Source: Bradyrhizobium sp. Tv2a-2
GTDB lineage: Bacteria > Pseudomonadota > Alphaproteobacteria > Rhizobiales > Xanthobacteraceae
DNA: 64,000 nt
Reading direction: 5' to 3'
Assembly (NCBI RefSeq): GCF_000472425.1
Contig: NZ_AXAI01000006.1
Span: 1-64,000, forward strand
Shown: one piece after another, positions 9,471-17,621 of the stretch
Layout: each line of letters opens with the position of its first letter
How positions within the stretch are numbered: position 1 is the first letter of the stretch
Made by a program: the position numbers and the translations under genes
Notes under the pieces: generated by a model
What the model saw: only the letters and a program-made list of their open reading frames with translations
Databases searched by the model: none
What the model was told of the DNA's origin: nothing

Positions 9471-9486
9471 GCCAACAAAGCGATTC

Positions 9487-10920
9487 CTACCGTTCTCGCA
9501 GGGCCTCATGTTCGTATTTGGCGAGCGGCGAGAGCAGATAGTTAATGATCCGGCGTGAGCCGGTTTTCATTTCCACCGTGACTGCCATGCCCGGGCCGAG
9601 GTCGACGGTCCGATCTCCGGCCTTCAACTGATTCTCGTCGAGCGATACACGGGCGGCATACACGAGATCGTCCTGCCCCTGCTGGCTATTTCCCGTTGCG
9701 CCCTGAGCACGATTCCTGGGCTCGGCCACGTCCCGGCCGTCGCGCGCGATGGTATCGGGCGAGACGCTCAGGACCCGGCCATGGAGCACGCCATAGCGGG
9801 TGTAGTTGAAGGTGTGGACCTTGATCTCGACGTCTTGTCCGGTGTGCACGAAGCCGACGTCGTCGTTGGCCAGGGTCGCCTCGATCTCGAGATGGCTATC
9901 CTGCGGGACCACGACGGCGAGCACCTGGGCCGGGGTGACAACGCCTCCTATTGTATGCACGGCAAGCTGCTGGACGAGGCCGTCGACCGGGGCGACCAGA
10001 TCATGGAGCTTGGTCCGCCGATCCGCCTTGATCTCGTCCTGGGCGCCGCCGGCGGCCTTCTGCTCGGCCTTAGCGAGTTCGTCATAAAGGGTGCGCCGGA
10101 ACTCTGCCGCGGTCCTGTCGCGTGTCTCCTTAAGCGCAGCAAGCCCCGCCTCGGCCTCCTTCAACCTGCTCCGCTGAATGAGGAGATCCTGCTGCTGGCT
10201 CACCAGATCTTGGTAATCGCTCAGATAGGTCATCTTCGACCCGAGGCCCTTGTCGGACAGGTATTTGCGAGTGTCGACTCGCTCCTGCAACGGCGGGATG
10301 GTGGCCTCGAGCTTGGCAATACTGGCCTCGACCGTTTGACGCTCTGCGTCCTTCTGGGACGTCTGACGGCCGAGTTCGGCGAGCTTGGCGCGTTGTTCGG
10401 AGGTCTGGCTGATCAGGAATTGCCGGTGCATTTCGATCTGCGCGGCCGTCGCGCCCGCGGGTGGATGGAAATTCGCCAGCGGATCAGCGCCGTCAGAGAG
10501 CATCGCCTGCAGCCGCGCGACGTCGAGCCGGGCGGCGATGAGATCGGCCTTGACGTGACCCTGTTCGGCCGCAGTCATGGTCGGATCAAGCTCGATCAGG
10601 CTTTCGCCGGCGTGGACCTGTTGGCCCTCGTGAACGCGGATGGCGCGCACGACGCCGGTCTCGAGCGGCTGGATCAGCTTGGTCCTGCCGCTGGGGATGA
10701 TCTTTCCCGTGGCCGTGGCGACGATGTCGACCTTGCCGAAGGTGGCCCATGCCAGCGCCACGCAGAAGATGGCGATAATCACCGCGCCGACGGCACGCCC
10801 GACCGGAGATGGTGGCGTCTCGGCAATCTCCAGCGCTGCCGGCAGGAAGGCGAGCTCGTAGTTCTGGCGGCGAAGCGGGCGTTTGGGAAAGGAAACGACG
10901 GAATTGTTAGCGGACGCCAT
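9487..10920 (-). CDS. HlyD-family type I secretion adaptor (membrane fusion protein)
   Basis: A 477-residue periplasmic adaptor. A single membrane helix (about residues 40-60, VGAVIIAIFCVALAWATFG) is followed by a lipoyl/barrel-sandwich half-motif (ATATGKIIPSGRTKLIQP), a long coiled-coil hairpin (about 130-290) and the second lipoyl half (LVAPVDGLVQQLAVHTIGG). The C-terminal beta region ends VEMKTGSRRIINYLLSPL, a hallmark of type I secretion HlyD proteins. It bridges the inner-membrane ABC transporter and an outer-membrane TolC channel. Its start overlaps the last 14 bases of the upstream ABC gene, so translation is probably coupled. One unusual polar insert (NRAQGATGNSQQGQDD) lies near residue 420. 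Confidence 0.95.
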   Translation of the reverse strand: MASANNSVVSFPKRPLRRQNYELAFLPAALEIAETPPSPVGRAVGAVIIAIFCVALAWATFGKVDIVATATGKIIPSGRTKLIQPLETGVVRAIRVHEGQQVHAGESLIELDPTMTAAEQGHVKADLIAARLDVARLQAMLSDGADPLANFHPPAGATAAQIEMHRQFLISQTSEQRAKLAELGRQTSQKDAERQTVEASIAKLEATIPPLQERVDTRKYLSDKGLGSKMTYLSDYQDLVSQQQDLLIQRSRLKEAEAGLAALKETRDRTAAEFRRTLYDELAKAEQKAAGGAQDEIKADRRTKLHDLVAPVDGLVQQLAVHTIGGVVTPAQVLAVVVPQDSHLEIEATLANDDVGFVHTGQDVEIKVHTFNYTRYGVLHGRVLSVSPDTIARDGRDVAEPRNRAQGATGNSQQGQDDLVYAARVSLDENQLKAGDRTVDLGPGMAVTVEMKTGSRRIINYLLSPLAKYEHEALRER

Positions 10921-13657
10921 GAATGCCTGCCTGCAGGAAGTGGAGTTTCGCGTAACGGCCGTTCGAGTGGATGAGCTGGTCGTGAGTACCGTCCTCGACG
11001 ACGCGACCGGCTTCAAGGGTAATGATGCGGTCGGCGGTTCGTACCGTCGAGAGGCGATGAGCAATGATGAACACAGTCCGCCCCGCAGCGATCTGCCTCA
11101 TGTTCTGCTGAATGGCTCGCTCGCTTTCGTAGTCGAGCGCGCTCGTCGCTTCGTCGAAGATCAGAATGCGGGGGTCCGCGATGAGAGCACGTGCCACTGC
11201 GATGCGTTGGCGTTGTCCGCCAGAGAGGGTCGATCCGCGCTCGCCGACAACGGTGTCGTAGCCTTCGGGCAGAGCGAGGATGAAGTCGTGTGCTCCGGCG
11301 AGCTGGGCAGCAACGAAAACGCGCTCCATCGGCATCATCGGATCGGACAGCGCGATGTTTTCGCGGATCGTCGTGTTGAATAGTACGTTTTCCTGCAGCA
11401 CAACGCCGATCTGTCGCCGCAGCCAGGCGGGATCGACCATCGTCAGGTCAATGCCGTCGACGAGCACGCGTCCGCGCTCCGGAACATAAAGCCGCTGGAC
11501 CAGCTTGGTGAGCGTGCTCTTGCCAGAGCCGGACGAGCCGACGATGCCGACCACCTGACCGGGTTCGACATCGAAGCTCAGGTCGTGCAGTGTCTCAGGA
11601 CCGTCCGGTCGGTAGCGGAAGGTGACGTGATCGAAGGTGACGCGGCCGCGGATTGGCGGAAGCGGCGCGCGGCTCGGGCTCTGGGTCGGCTCCGGCAGGG
11701 CGTTGAGCACGTCGCCCAGTCGTTCCACCGAGAGGCGGGCCTGGTGGAAATCCTGCCAGATCTGGGCCAGTCTCAGCACCGGCGCACTGACGCGGCTCGA
11801 CAGCATGTTGAAGGCGACAAGTTCGCCGACGCTCAGTGAGCCGCCAATGACGAGTTTGGCGCCGAGATAGAGTGTCGTCGCGGCGACAAGCTTATTGATG
11901 AGCTGGACGGTCTCGCTCGCCACGTTGTTGAGGCTCACGACGCGGAAGCTGGAAGCGACGTAGCCGGCGAGTTGCTCCTCCCATCTCCGCTGCATTTGCG
12001 GCTCAACCGCCATGGCCTTCAACGTCTCGATCCCGGTGACGCTCTCGACCAGGAACGCCTGATTCTCCGCGCCGCGGCGGAATTTCTCGTCAAGGCGCCG
12101 GCGGAATAGAGGGGTCAGCCCGGCCGAGATGCCGATGTAAAGCGGGAATGCCGCCACGGCCACGAGCGTTAGCTCAGGCGAATAGTACAGCATCACAGCG
12201 AGGAAGACGAACGTGAACAGCAGGTCGAGCACAAGCGTGAGCGCCGACCCGGTGATGAACTGGCGGATATTTTCGAGTTCGCGCACGCGGGCGACCGAGT
12301 CGCCGACGCGGCGTGACTGGAAATAACCGATCGGCAGCGAGATCAGGTGGCGGAACAGGCGAGCGCCGAGTTCCACGTCGATGCGATTGGTGGTGTGGGC
12401 GAACATATAGGTCCGCAGACCGCCGAGCGTCGCCTCGAAGATGCCCATTGCGACAAGGCCAAAGACGAGAACATCGAGCGTGCTCAGGCTGCGATGCACC
12501 AGCACCTTGTCGATGATGACCTGGAAGAATAGCGGGGAGATCAGCGCGAAAAGCTGGAGGAAGAGTGAGGCCGTCAGCACTTCGGCGAGCATGCGCCGGT
12601 ACTTGCCGATCGCGCCCAAGAACCAGGTGATATCGAAGCGCCGCGAAAGATCCGTCAGGCCCGCGCGGCGCGCCATCAGGATCAGTCCGCCGCTCCAGAT
12701 GGCCTCGAACTCGTCCCGCGTCATCGTCTCGGGCCGCTGCTCCGTTGGGCGCTGCACCAGCACCTTGTCGGAGGCGGCCCTGCCGAGGATGAGGAAGCTG
12801 CCGTCGCGGAGTATGGCGATGCCCGGCAGCGGCGTTTTCTCCAGTCGGTCCCAGTTCGTCGAGAGGACGCGTGCCTTGAGGTCCATTTCCTTGGCGCAGC
12901 GGAGCATTTCGGCGACGCCGATGCGCGGCGATCCGATGCTGTGACGGATCTGCTCCGGCTCGGCGCCGATACCGTGGCAGCGCAACAGGATCGTCAGTGA
13001 CAGCAACGCTGATTCGGTCGCAGCCGGGTCTTGAGCGGCGGCTTCATCATTTGGCACGAACTGATGAAGCGTGGGGTCCTCCGATGTGGACCGCAACCAT
13101 TGCCACAGCCTCTCGGCGATGGTGCGAGCGCGTCCGACAGCGGCGATGGTCAGGCGGCCGGCAGCACCGACGTCGAGGCGCGGCAGATAGCCAAGAAGAT
13201 TGGGTAGACGGACGCGTCCGAGCTTGGTGTCCTTCCAGCTCCTCCGGACGGCGAGGGCGACGACACGGCCGTCCCAAAGACGCTCCAATTCCTCCTGCGA
13301 CATGTATCGCGGCCGTCGCGACGTGAGGTCGGCCGTTACGACACGATCTTGGACGATCTGGCCGAGAAGCAGGAAGCCACCGCTTCGAAGCACGGCGATA
13401 GCCGGCAAAGAAAGGCGTGCGAGGCCCGCCCAGTCGCTATTGTGTGCCCGCAACTTGATCCCAAGCGCGCGGCCGCAACTCAGCATCTGGGTAACGTCGA
13501 ATACGTTCCCCTTGCAGTGCTGACGGACTTCATCGGGCCCGACACTGCGCCCGTGGAGGCGCGACAGAATCGTCAGTGCGGTGACGCCCTGCTCGAATGT
13601 GTTGTCGCTCTGCGCAGCCTGCGGCCGCTTCGGCTTTGTCGTCGTCGTCGTGGTCAT
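10907..13657 (-). CDS. Type I secretion ABC transporter with two C39-like domains
   Basis: A 916-residue ABC exporter, about 200 residues longer than the usual type I secretion ATPase because it has two N-terminal C39-peptidase-like domains (about 21-139 and 214-331). Both lack the catalytic Cys and His (the first has TALTILSRLHG, the second LLSLTILLRCHG), so they should act as substrate-docking domains and not proteases. The membrane domain follows (about 355-630), then the ATPase with Walker A GSSGSGKST at 707, signature LSGGQRQR near 811 and Walker B ILIFDEATSALD. It is the middle gene of the operon substrate-ABC-HlyD. The likely cargo is the protein encoded just upstream. GGAG lies 10 bases before the ATG. 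Confidence 0.95.
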   Translation of the reverse strand: MTTTTTTKPKRPQAAQSDNTFEQGVTALTILSRLHGRSVGPDEVRQHCKGNVFDVTQMLSCGRALGIKLRAHNSDWAGLARLSLPAIAVLRSGGFLLLGQIVQDRVVTADLTSRRPRYMSQEELERLWDGRVVALAVRRSWKDTKLGRVRLPNLLGYLPRLDVGAAGRLTIAAVGRARTIAERLWQWLRSTSEDPTLHQFVPNDEAAAQDPAATESALLSLTILLRCHGIGAEPEQIRHSIGSPRIGVAEMLRCAKEMDLKARVLSTNWDRLEKTPLPGIAILRDGSFLILGRAASDKVLVQRPTEQRPETMTRDEFEAIWSGGLILMARRAGLTDLSRRFDITWFLGAIGKYRRMLAEVLTASLFLQLFALISPLFFQVIIDKVLVHRSLSTLDVLVFGLVAMGIFEATLGGLRTYMFAHTTNRIDVELGARLFRHLISLPIGYFQSRRVGDSVARVRELENIRQFITGSALTLVLDLLFTFVFLAVMLYYSPELTLVAVAAFPLYIGISAGLTPLFRRRLDEKFRRGAENQAFLVESVTGIETLKAMAVEPQMQRRWEEQLAGYVASSFRVVSLNNVASETVQLINKLVAATTLYLGAKLVIGGSLSVGELVAFNMLSSRVSAPVLRLAQIWQDFHQARLSVERLGDVLNALPEPTQSPSRAPLPPIRGRVTFDHVTFRYRPDGPETLHDLSFDVEPGQVVGIVGSSGSGKSTLTKLVQRLYVPERGRVLVDGIDLTMVDPAWLRRQIGVVLQENVLFNTTIRENIALSDPMMPMERVFVAAQLAGAHDFILALPEGYDTVVGERGSTLSGGQRQRIAVARALIADPRILIFDEATSALDYESERAIQQNMRQIAAGRTVFIIAHRLSTVRTADRIITLEAGRVVEDGTHDQLIHSNGRYAKLHFLQAGIHGVR

Positions 13658-13686
13658 GTCCTGAAGCTCCGGCCCCGCGACATCGT

Positions 13687-13707
13687 GACCGCCCCGATGG
13701 GGCGGTC
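13687..13707 (-). promoter_or_regulatory. Intercistronic stem-loop between secreted protein and ABC genes
   Basis: Perfect 9-base arms (13687-13695 and 13699-13707) with a 3-base loop lie between the secreted-protein stop and the ABC start codon (29 bases before the former, 30 before the latter). No T-run follows. Such a hairpin could lower read-through, or protect the upstream mRNA, so that cargo is made in excess over transporter; this is inference. Confidence 0.55.
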
Positions 13708-13735
13708 CGACGCCGCGGGTCCCTGGTTGGCTGGG

Positions 13736-15694
13736 TTAGTGCAGAGACCTGGTGAGGAGAGTCCCCTGCTGCTGGGATGACGCGGCCAATGGCGTCGTCG
13801 CTTGTCCGAAATGCGACTCGCCGCTGAAGTCGTTTGCCATCATCTGATTGAGGAGGGCGTATGCTCTCGCGCCGGCGCTTGAGGTCGAACTGGTCGTCGT
13901 GCTGGTGAGGCTGGGCACCGCACTGGACCTCGATGCTCCAGCTTCGCTGAGCGTCGTCGCCGCAGGGGCGAAACCGGAATGATCCTGGAACCACTGAGCG
14001 ATGCTGATGCGGCCCGCCGTCGATTGGTTCGACGAAGTGCTCGACGTCGTCGTGGACGTTCCGGAGTTCGTTGCAGCTGACGTCGCCGGCGATGTTACAG
14101 AGCTGCCGGTTGAGGTAGTAGCTGCGTGATGATGATCACGCCACCAATGGTGATCCGAAGAGCCTGACGACGTGCCGCTGCCCGACGAACTCGTTGACGT
14201 GCCGGAGCTCGTCGTGGTTGCCGGAGGATCAACCACCGTGATGGTCTGGGCCGCGCTCGTGACCGGGGTGCCAGTGGCATCGTGCGCGGTCACCGTCAGC
14301 GTCGCGGTCGGATGACCCCGCCCGGGGAAGGAGGAGCTCAGCGAGAGACCGCTGTTGACCTCGGCCGCGGTCAGCGTGACCGAACTTCCGCTGAAGGTCT
14401 TGCCGTCCAGCTTGTCGGTGATGGTCTCGTATTTCGGCAGTCCGGAGATGGTGACCGTCACGTTGTCGCCCACGTGGGGCACGCTCACGCCGAGGCCCAG
14501 GGATACCTGGCCGCCGGGGCTTACCGACAGCGAATGGTCGGCCACGGTGAGGGTGGGCGCTTTCGGGGTGGTCGTGCTTCCTGATCCGCTGCTGCTACCG
14601 GATGAAGTGCCGCCGGTCGGATCGGTCACGGTTGTGCCGCCGCTGCTGCCAGTCGAGCTGGAGCCGGTGGACGAACCGGTGCTGCTGCCAGTCGAGCCGG
14701 AGCCGGTGGAGGTGGAACCGGTGCTGCTGCCAGTCGAGCTGGAGCCGGTGGACGAGGAACCGGTGCTGCTGCCAGTCGAGCCGGAGCCGGTGGACGAGGA
14801 ACCGGTGCTGCTGCCAGTCGAGCTGGAGCCGGTGGACGAACCGGTGCTGCTGCCAGTCGAGCCGGAGCCGGTGGACGTGGAACCGGTGCTGCTGCCAGAC
14901 GAGGTTGACCCGCCGGAGGTGGAACCGGTGCTGCTGCCCGTTGTCGTGCCGGACGAGGAGCTGCCGCCCACACCCGTCCAACTGGCGGCCTGCGCCCCAG
15001 TGACCATCGTCGTATTGCGGAAATCGGCGGTAACCGTCTCGGTTGGACCCGCGTTCCGATAGAGTCCTTCCTCCCAATAGGTGGGGGCTCCATAGCCCAG
15101 CGGACCCGAATAATTCACGACCTGGGTGCCGTTGACCGAGACGTGCAGATAACCGCCGCCGGTGTTGGATACATTGGCCTGTATTTGAATATTATTATAC
15201 TGGCCAGGTGTAATGGGATTGGGGTCGGTCCAGAGCGTCAGCATAGTTGGACTGCCGGGATTCTGACCGGGGGAGGAGTAGCGAGCAACAACTTGCAGAT
15301 GATTGCCAGCAAGTTGAATCGCAAACGGGGGCGAGGTCGCGACACCACTCACTTCGTCTTCGTTGTGCATTTCTCCGGTGACAAACCATGACGCCGTGTT
15401 CGTGAACGTGTTGTTGGGCCCGTTCGGCTGCACCATAAACTGATAGTCGATGGCAACCGGAGTCCCCGGCTGAATGTAGCCGCCCGCGGAACCGTCAACT
15501 TCGGCGCGATCCTTACTCGAGGGATCGAACCAGGCGTGATCGCCCGGCTGGATCTCGAATTGCAAAGTCTGCGGATCGGGGTTGGTCAGGCTATAGCTCC
15601 GGCCCGCCGTCTCAACTTCGAATGCGGCGCCACCGATATCAATGTAGGTTTTCGGTGCGGGCGCAAATTTTGTAATCGTGCCGGTTGTATCCAA
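13736..15694 (-). CDS. Type I-secreted repeat protein with lyase/lectin-like domain
   Basis: A 652-residue protein without an N-terminal signal peptide. Residues 1-235 form a jelly-roll domain resembling the heparin-lyase-I/polysaccharide-lyase-20-type fold (FEIQPGDHAWF, KDRAEVDG, SWFVTGEMHNED, YWEEGLYRN). Residues 243-376 are low-complexity Gly-Ser-Thr repeats, 379-488 an Ig-like domain, 490-560 Ser/Thr-rich with a His/Trp patch, and 563-652 a C-terminal region holding ARAYALLNQMMANDF, probably the secretion signal. It is the first gene of the type I secretion operon and so its likely cargo. The start is TTG with GGAGA eight bases upstream; no in-frame ATG exists. It may bind or trim the local exopolysaccharide. 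A paralogue of the first domain is at 36045-36995. Confidence 0.8.
   Translation of the reverse strand: MDTTGTITKFAPAPKTYIDIGGAAFEVETAGRSYSLTNPDPQTLQFEIQPGDHAWFDPSSKDRAEVDGSAGGYIQPGTPVAIDYQFMVQPNGPNNTFTNTASWFVTGEMHNEDEVSGVATSPPFAIQLAGNHLQVVARYSSPGQNPGSPTMLTLWTDPNPITPGQYNNIQIQANVSNTGGGYLHVSVNGTQVVNYSGPLGYGAPTYWEEGLYRNAGPTETVTADFRNTTMVTGAQAASWTGVGGSSSSGTTTGSSTGSTSGGSTSSGSSTGSTSTGSGSTGSSTGSSTGSSSTGSSTGSSSTGSGSTGSSTGSSSTGSSSTGSSTGSTSTGSGSTGSSTGSSTGSSSTGSSGGTTVTDPTGGTSSGSSSGSGSTTTPKAPTLTVADHSLSVSPGGQVSLGLGVSVPHVGDNVTVTISGLPKYETITDKLDGKTFSGSSVTLTAAEVNSGLSLSSSFPGRGHPTATLTVTAHDATGTPVTSAAQTITVVDPPATTTSSGTSTSSSGSGTSSGSSDHHWWRDHHHAATTSTGSSVTSPATSAATNSGTSTTTSSTSSNQSTAGRISIAQWFQDHSGFAPAATTLSEAGASRSSAVPSLTSTTTSSTSSAGARAYALLNQMMANDFSGESHFGQATTPLAASSQQQGTLLTRSLH
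14567..14968 (-). repeat. Tandem repeats encoding a Gly-Ser-Thr linker
   Basis: Units of about 42-45 bases repeat roughly seven times between 14640 and 14935, sharing CTGCTGCCAGTCGAGC then GGAGCCGGTGGA on the plus strand, with length variation from added GAG or GTG codons. On the minus strand they encode Thr-Gly-Ser-Ser linker residues. The near identity of units suggests recent expansion or contraction by slippage or unequal recombination. Confidence 0.85.
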
Positions 15695-16247
15695 TTTCAG
15701 ATCTCCATCGCGTTAGGATGTTGAGTTGACGAGGGCATTCCACTGCCCGCGTGTCGCAAGGCGCGGCGCGCGACATACTTCACATTCGCGGCTGGCGCGG
15801 CGAACAGACTTCAAAGCAGCGAGTTGGATGTTGTCGTGTCCCCCCAACTGCTGGCCGGATGGTTAATGAGCGAGTATGGCGAAAAAAATAGGTGAGCATG
15901 GCGATAATTAGAAACGCACAGCCCGCCTGCGGCATGTGCGGCATGTCCCTGCCATAGCTGCTGAATTCGTCGAGACTGCCTTTGGGATAAGCGAAAAAGA
16001 CCTGCGCCGATGGTATCAATGTATGTGCTTATCGCGTGGATAATCTTGTTTGTGCTGCAAATGGCTCGGCGCGGCGCCGGCAAAGTTGTGTGCGCGAATG
16101 GTCCGGCGTCTCGTTGCGCGTGATTTCGTCCTCACCGGCTGCGTCTGAAAGGCACTTCCATACCGACATAAGTACCTGGCCCGCAGACCAATGGTAGCTC
16201 GGTTCGCGAGCGAAATCGTTTGGCAGCGCTGCTGTCACGCTTGATCA

Positions 16248-16430
16248 ATGAGCGGATGCCGATTGCTTAGCTTCCGCGTGCTCAGCTTCAGCGGCGATTG
16301 CGGATCAGGTCGGGCTCGGTGTTACGCACGGACTTACGCAGATGGGCGCGGTCGAGAATTAGTTCATCACCGGCTACCGCCAATGGGCAGCCACTCAGCC
16401 CTCGCTACCACTGAGCCCTGTGAGAGCCGC
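16248..16430. repeat. Degenerate dispersed repeat, copy A
   Basis: Similar in the same orientation to 19587-19745: both start ATGAGCGG, continue GCTTAGCTTCCGC, and share GCGGTCGAGA then TAGTTCATC and CCACTCAGCCC. Read on the minus strand both encode a similar peptide (RGLSG ... GDEL-LDR ... RK), here continuing to DLIRNRR and a stop, so the repeats may be 3' ends of a duplicated decayed gene. Identity unknown. Confidence 0.55.
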
Positions 16431-17430
16431 TTTGATTAGTTCGGTTAGTGGCGGCGTCTGGTTCGACAATCAGCGAATGCAGCTGGCTGCAAGCAACTTT
16501 GCCCTTGTAGAGCAATTCCAAGTTCGGACCGCGCTCGATGGCGTTATCGAGGATCGTCAGCCTGCTTCCGCGTCGAGGTCCGGCCGATGCTGCATACATC
16601 CTGTCCGCAGTGAGTAACGATCAACATCGAGCAGCTCCGCTCGTTAGATTGAGACCGTTGGGATAACGAAGCACCGCCATCTCCCGGGTCATCCTCCAAC
16701 GGCGCGAATAAGGATCGCAATCCGGAGCTATGTCCGCCAGGTTGAGTGCGGTATCGATCACCGCGTATGCCTTTGAATTTTTCGGCTCTGTGATGTGCCC
16801 CCTGCGCGCGCCCTCAGGTAGGACGTCAACGCGACATGATCGCGAAGCCCAAGTAAAAGACTATCCAAGAAATTGATGTCACTCTTGTAGTATCGAGCGG
16901 TCCAGGGCTCCGGCCTCATGTAGACCGTTCTGCGATGATCCGACCGTCAGACTTCCGGCTATCGGCAGCTGACAGGCCCGGCCTTGCCCGCGAACGTCGT
17001 GCCCCGCCGCCAGCACACCAGACCGGTCCACAGCTCTATCCTTTTGGATTACCGATTCTCGATCTCCGGAAGGAGCGAGACCAGCCGATCGGGGAATGGA
17101 CGGCCTTACGGTGATTTGTACAGATATGTACGGCTCCCGCGTTGGCTTGCAAACAAGGCTTGTGAAAAGCGAAACGAAATCCAATGAAGAACCGGCTCGT
17201 ACTCCTAAAGTTATTATCTTAGCTTCCCCCGGACGCGGGGTTAAGGTGGATCGATCGTAGGATGAACCGTCCGCGGCGCGACACGGATTCATCCCCTTCT
17301 AATCGTCCAACCAGCTGATATCGAGGGACGCGCTTCTGCGTTCGGTCGCTTTATAGATGATCCAGATTTGAAATGGCTTGGGAAGATAGGAGGGCTCTTG
17401 CATCGAACGCGGTTAGAGACATTGATCTTT

Positions 17431-17532
17431 AATCGAATTATTTCGAGCGGCGTCCAACTTGGTCGGCGCTACAGGCCGAAACTTCGATAAGCTTTATTGG
17501 ATCTGAAACTTGGCGCTTGAGCCCAGGAATGA
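17431..17532 (+). repeat. Possible shared leader sequence, copy 1
   Basis: Contains AATCGAATTATT at 17431 and GCGCTTGAG(C/T)CC-GG-AT from 17513; the same two blocks occur in the same order and at similar spacing at 23011 and 23102, upstream of a glycosyltransferase gene. Here the second block is about 90 bases before the heparinase-like gene. It may be duplicated upstream DNA or a common regulatory region; the similarity between the blocks is weak. Confidence 0.3.
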
Positions 17533-17621
17533 TAGGCTTAACACTGATTTCCGTTCAGGTCGTTTTGAGTTAGTCGAGATACCAAGATTCGGTTGCCGCG
17601 ATACAACCATGTGAGGCGTTT

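Larger units (their letters stand above)
15695..17621. other. Nearly 2 kb without a convincing gene
   Basis: Between the type I secretion operon and the heparinase-like gene no frame has protein-like composition. It contains a degenerate repeat (16248-16430) shared with 19587-19745, and near 17431-17532 a leader-like stretch with partial similarity to 23011-23122. Promoters of both flanking divergent genes must lie here. The region is probably eroded DNA. Confidence 0.5.

Noticed and set aside
9781..10974. 397-codon plus-strand frame opposite the HlyD gene
   Set aside because: HlyD has complete domain motifs on the minus strand; the antisense frame is a side effect of high GC at third positions.
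14567..14968. CRISPR-like array
   Set aside because: Units are contiguous, in frame and without unique spacers; they encode a protein linker.
14355..15062. Long plus-strand open frame encoding Pro-Val-Glu-Leu repeats opposite the secreted protein
   Set aside because: It is a mirror of the tandem repeats on the minus strand, where the operon, flanking domains and start site support coding. Composition on the plus strand is purely repeat-driven.
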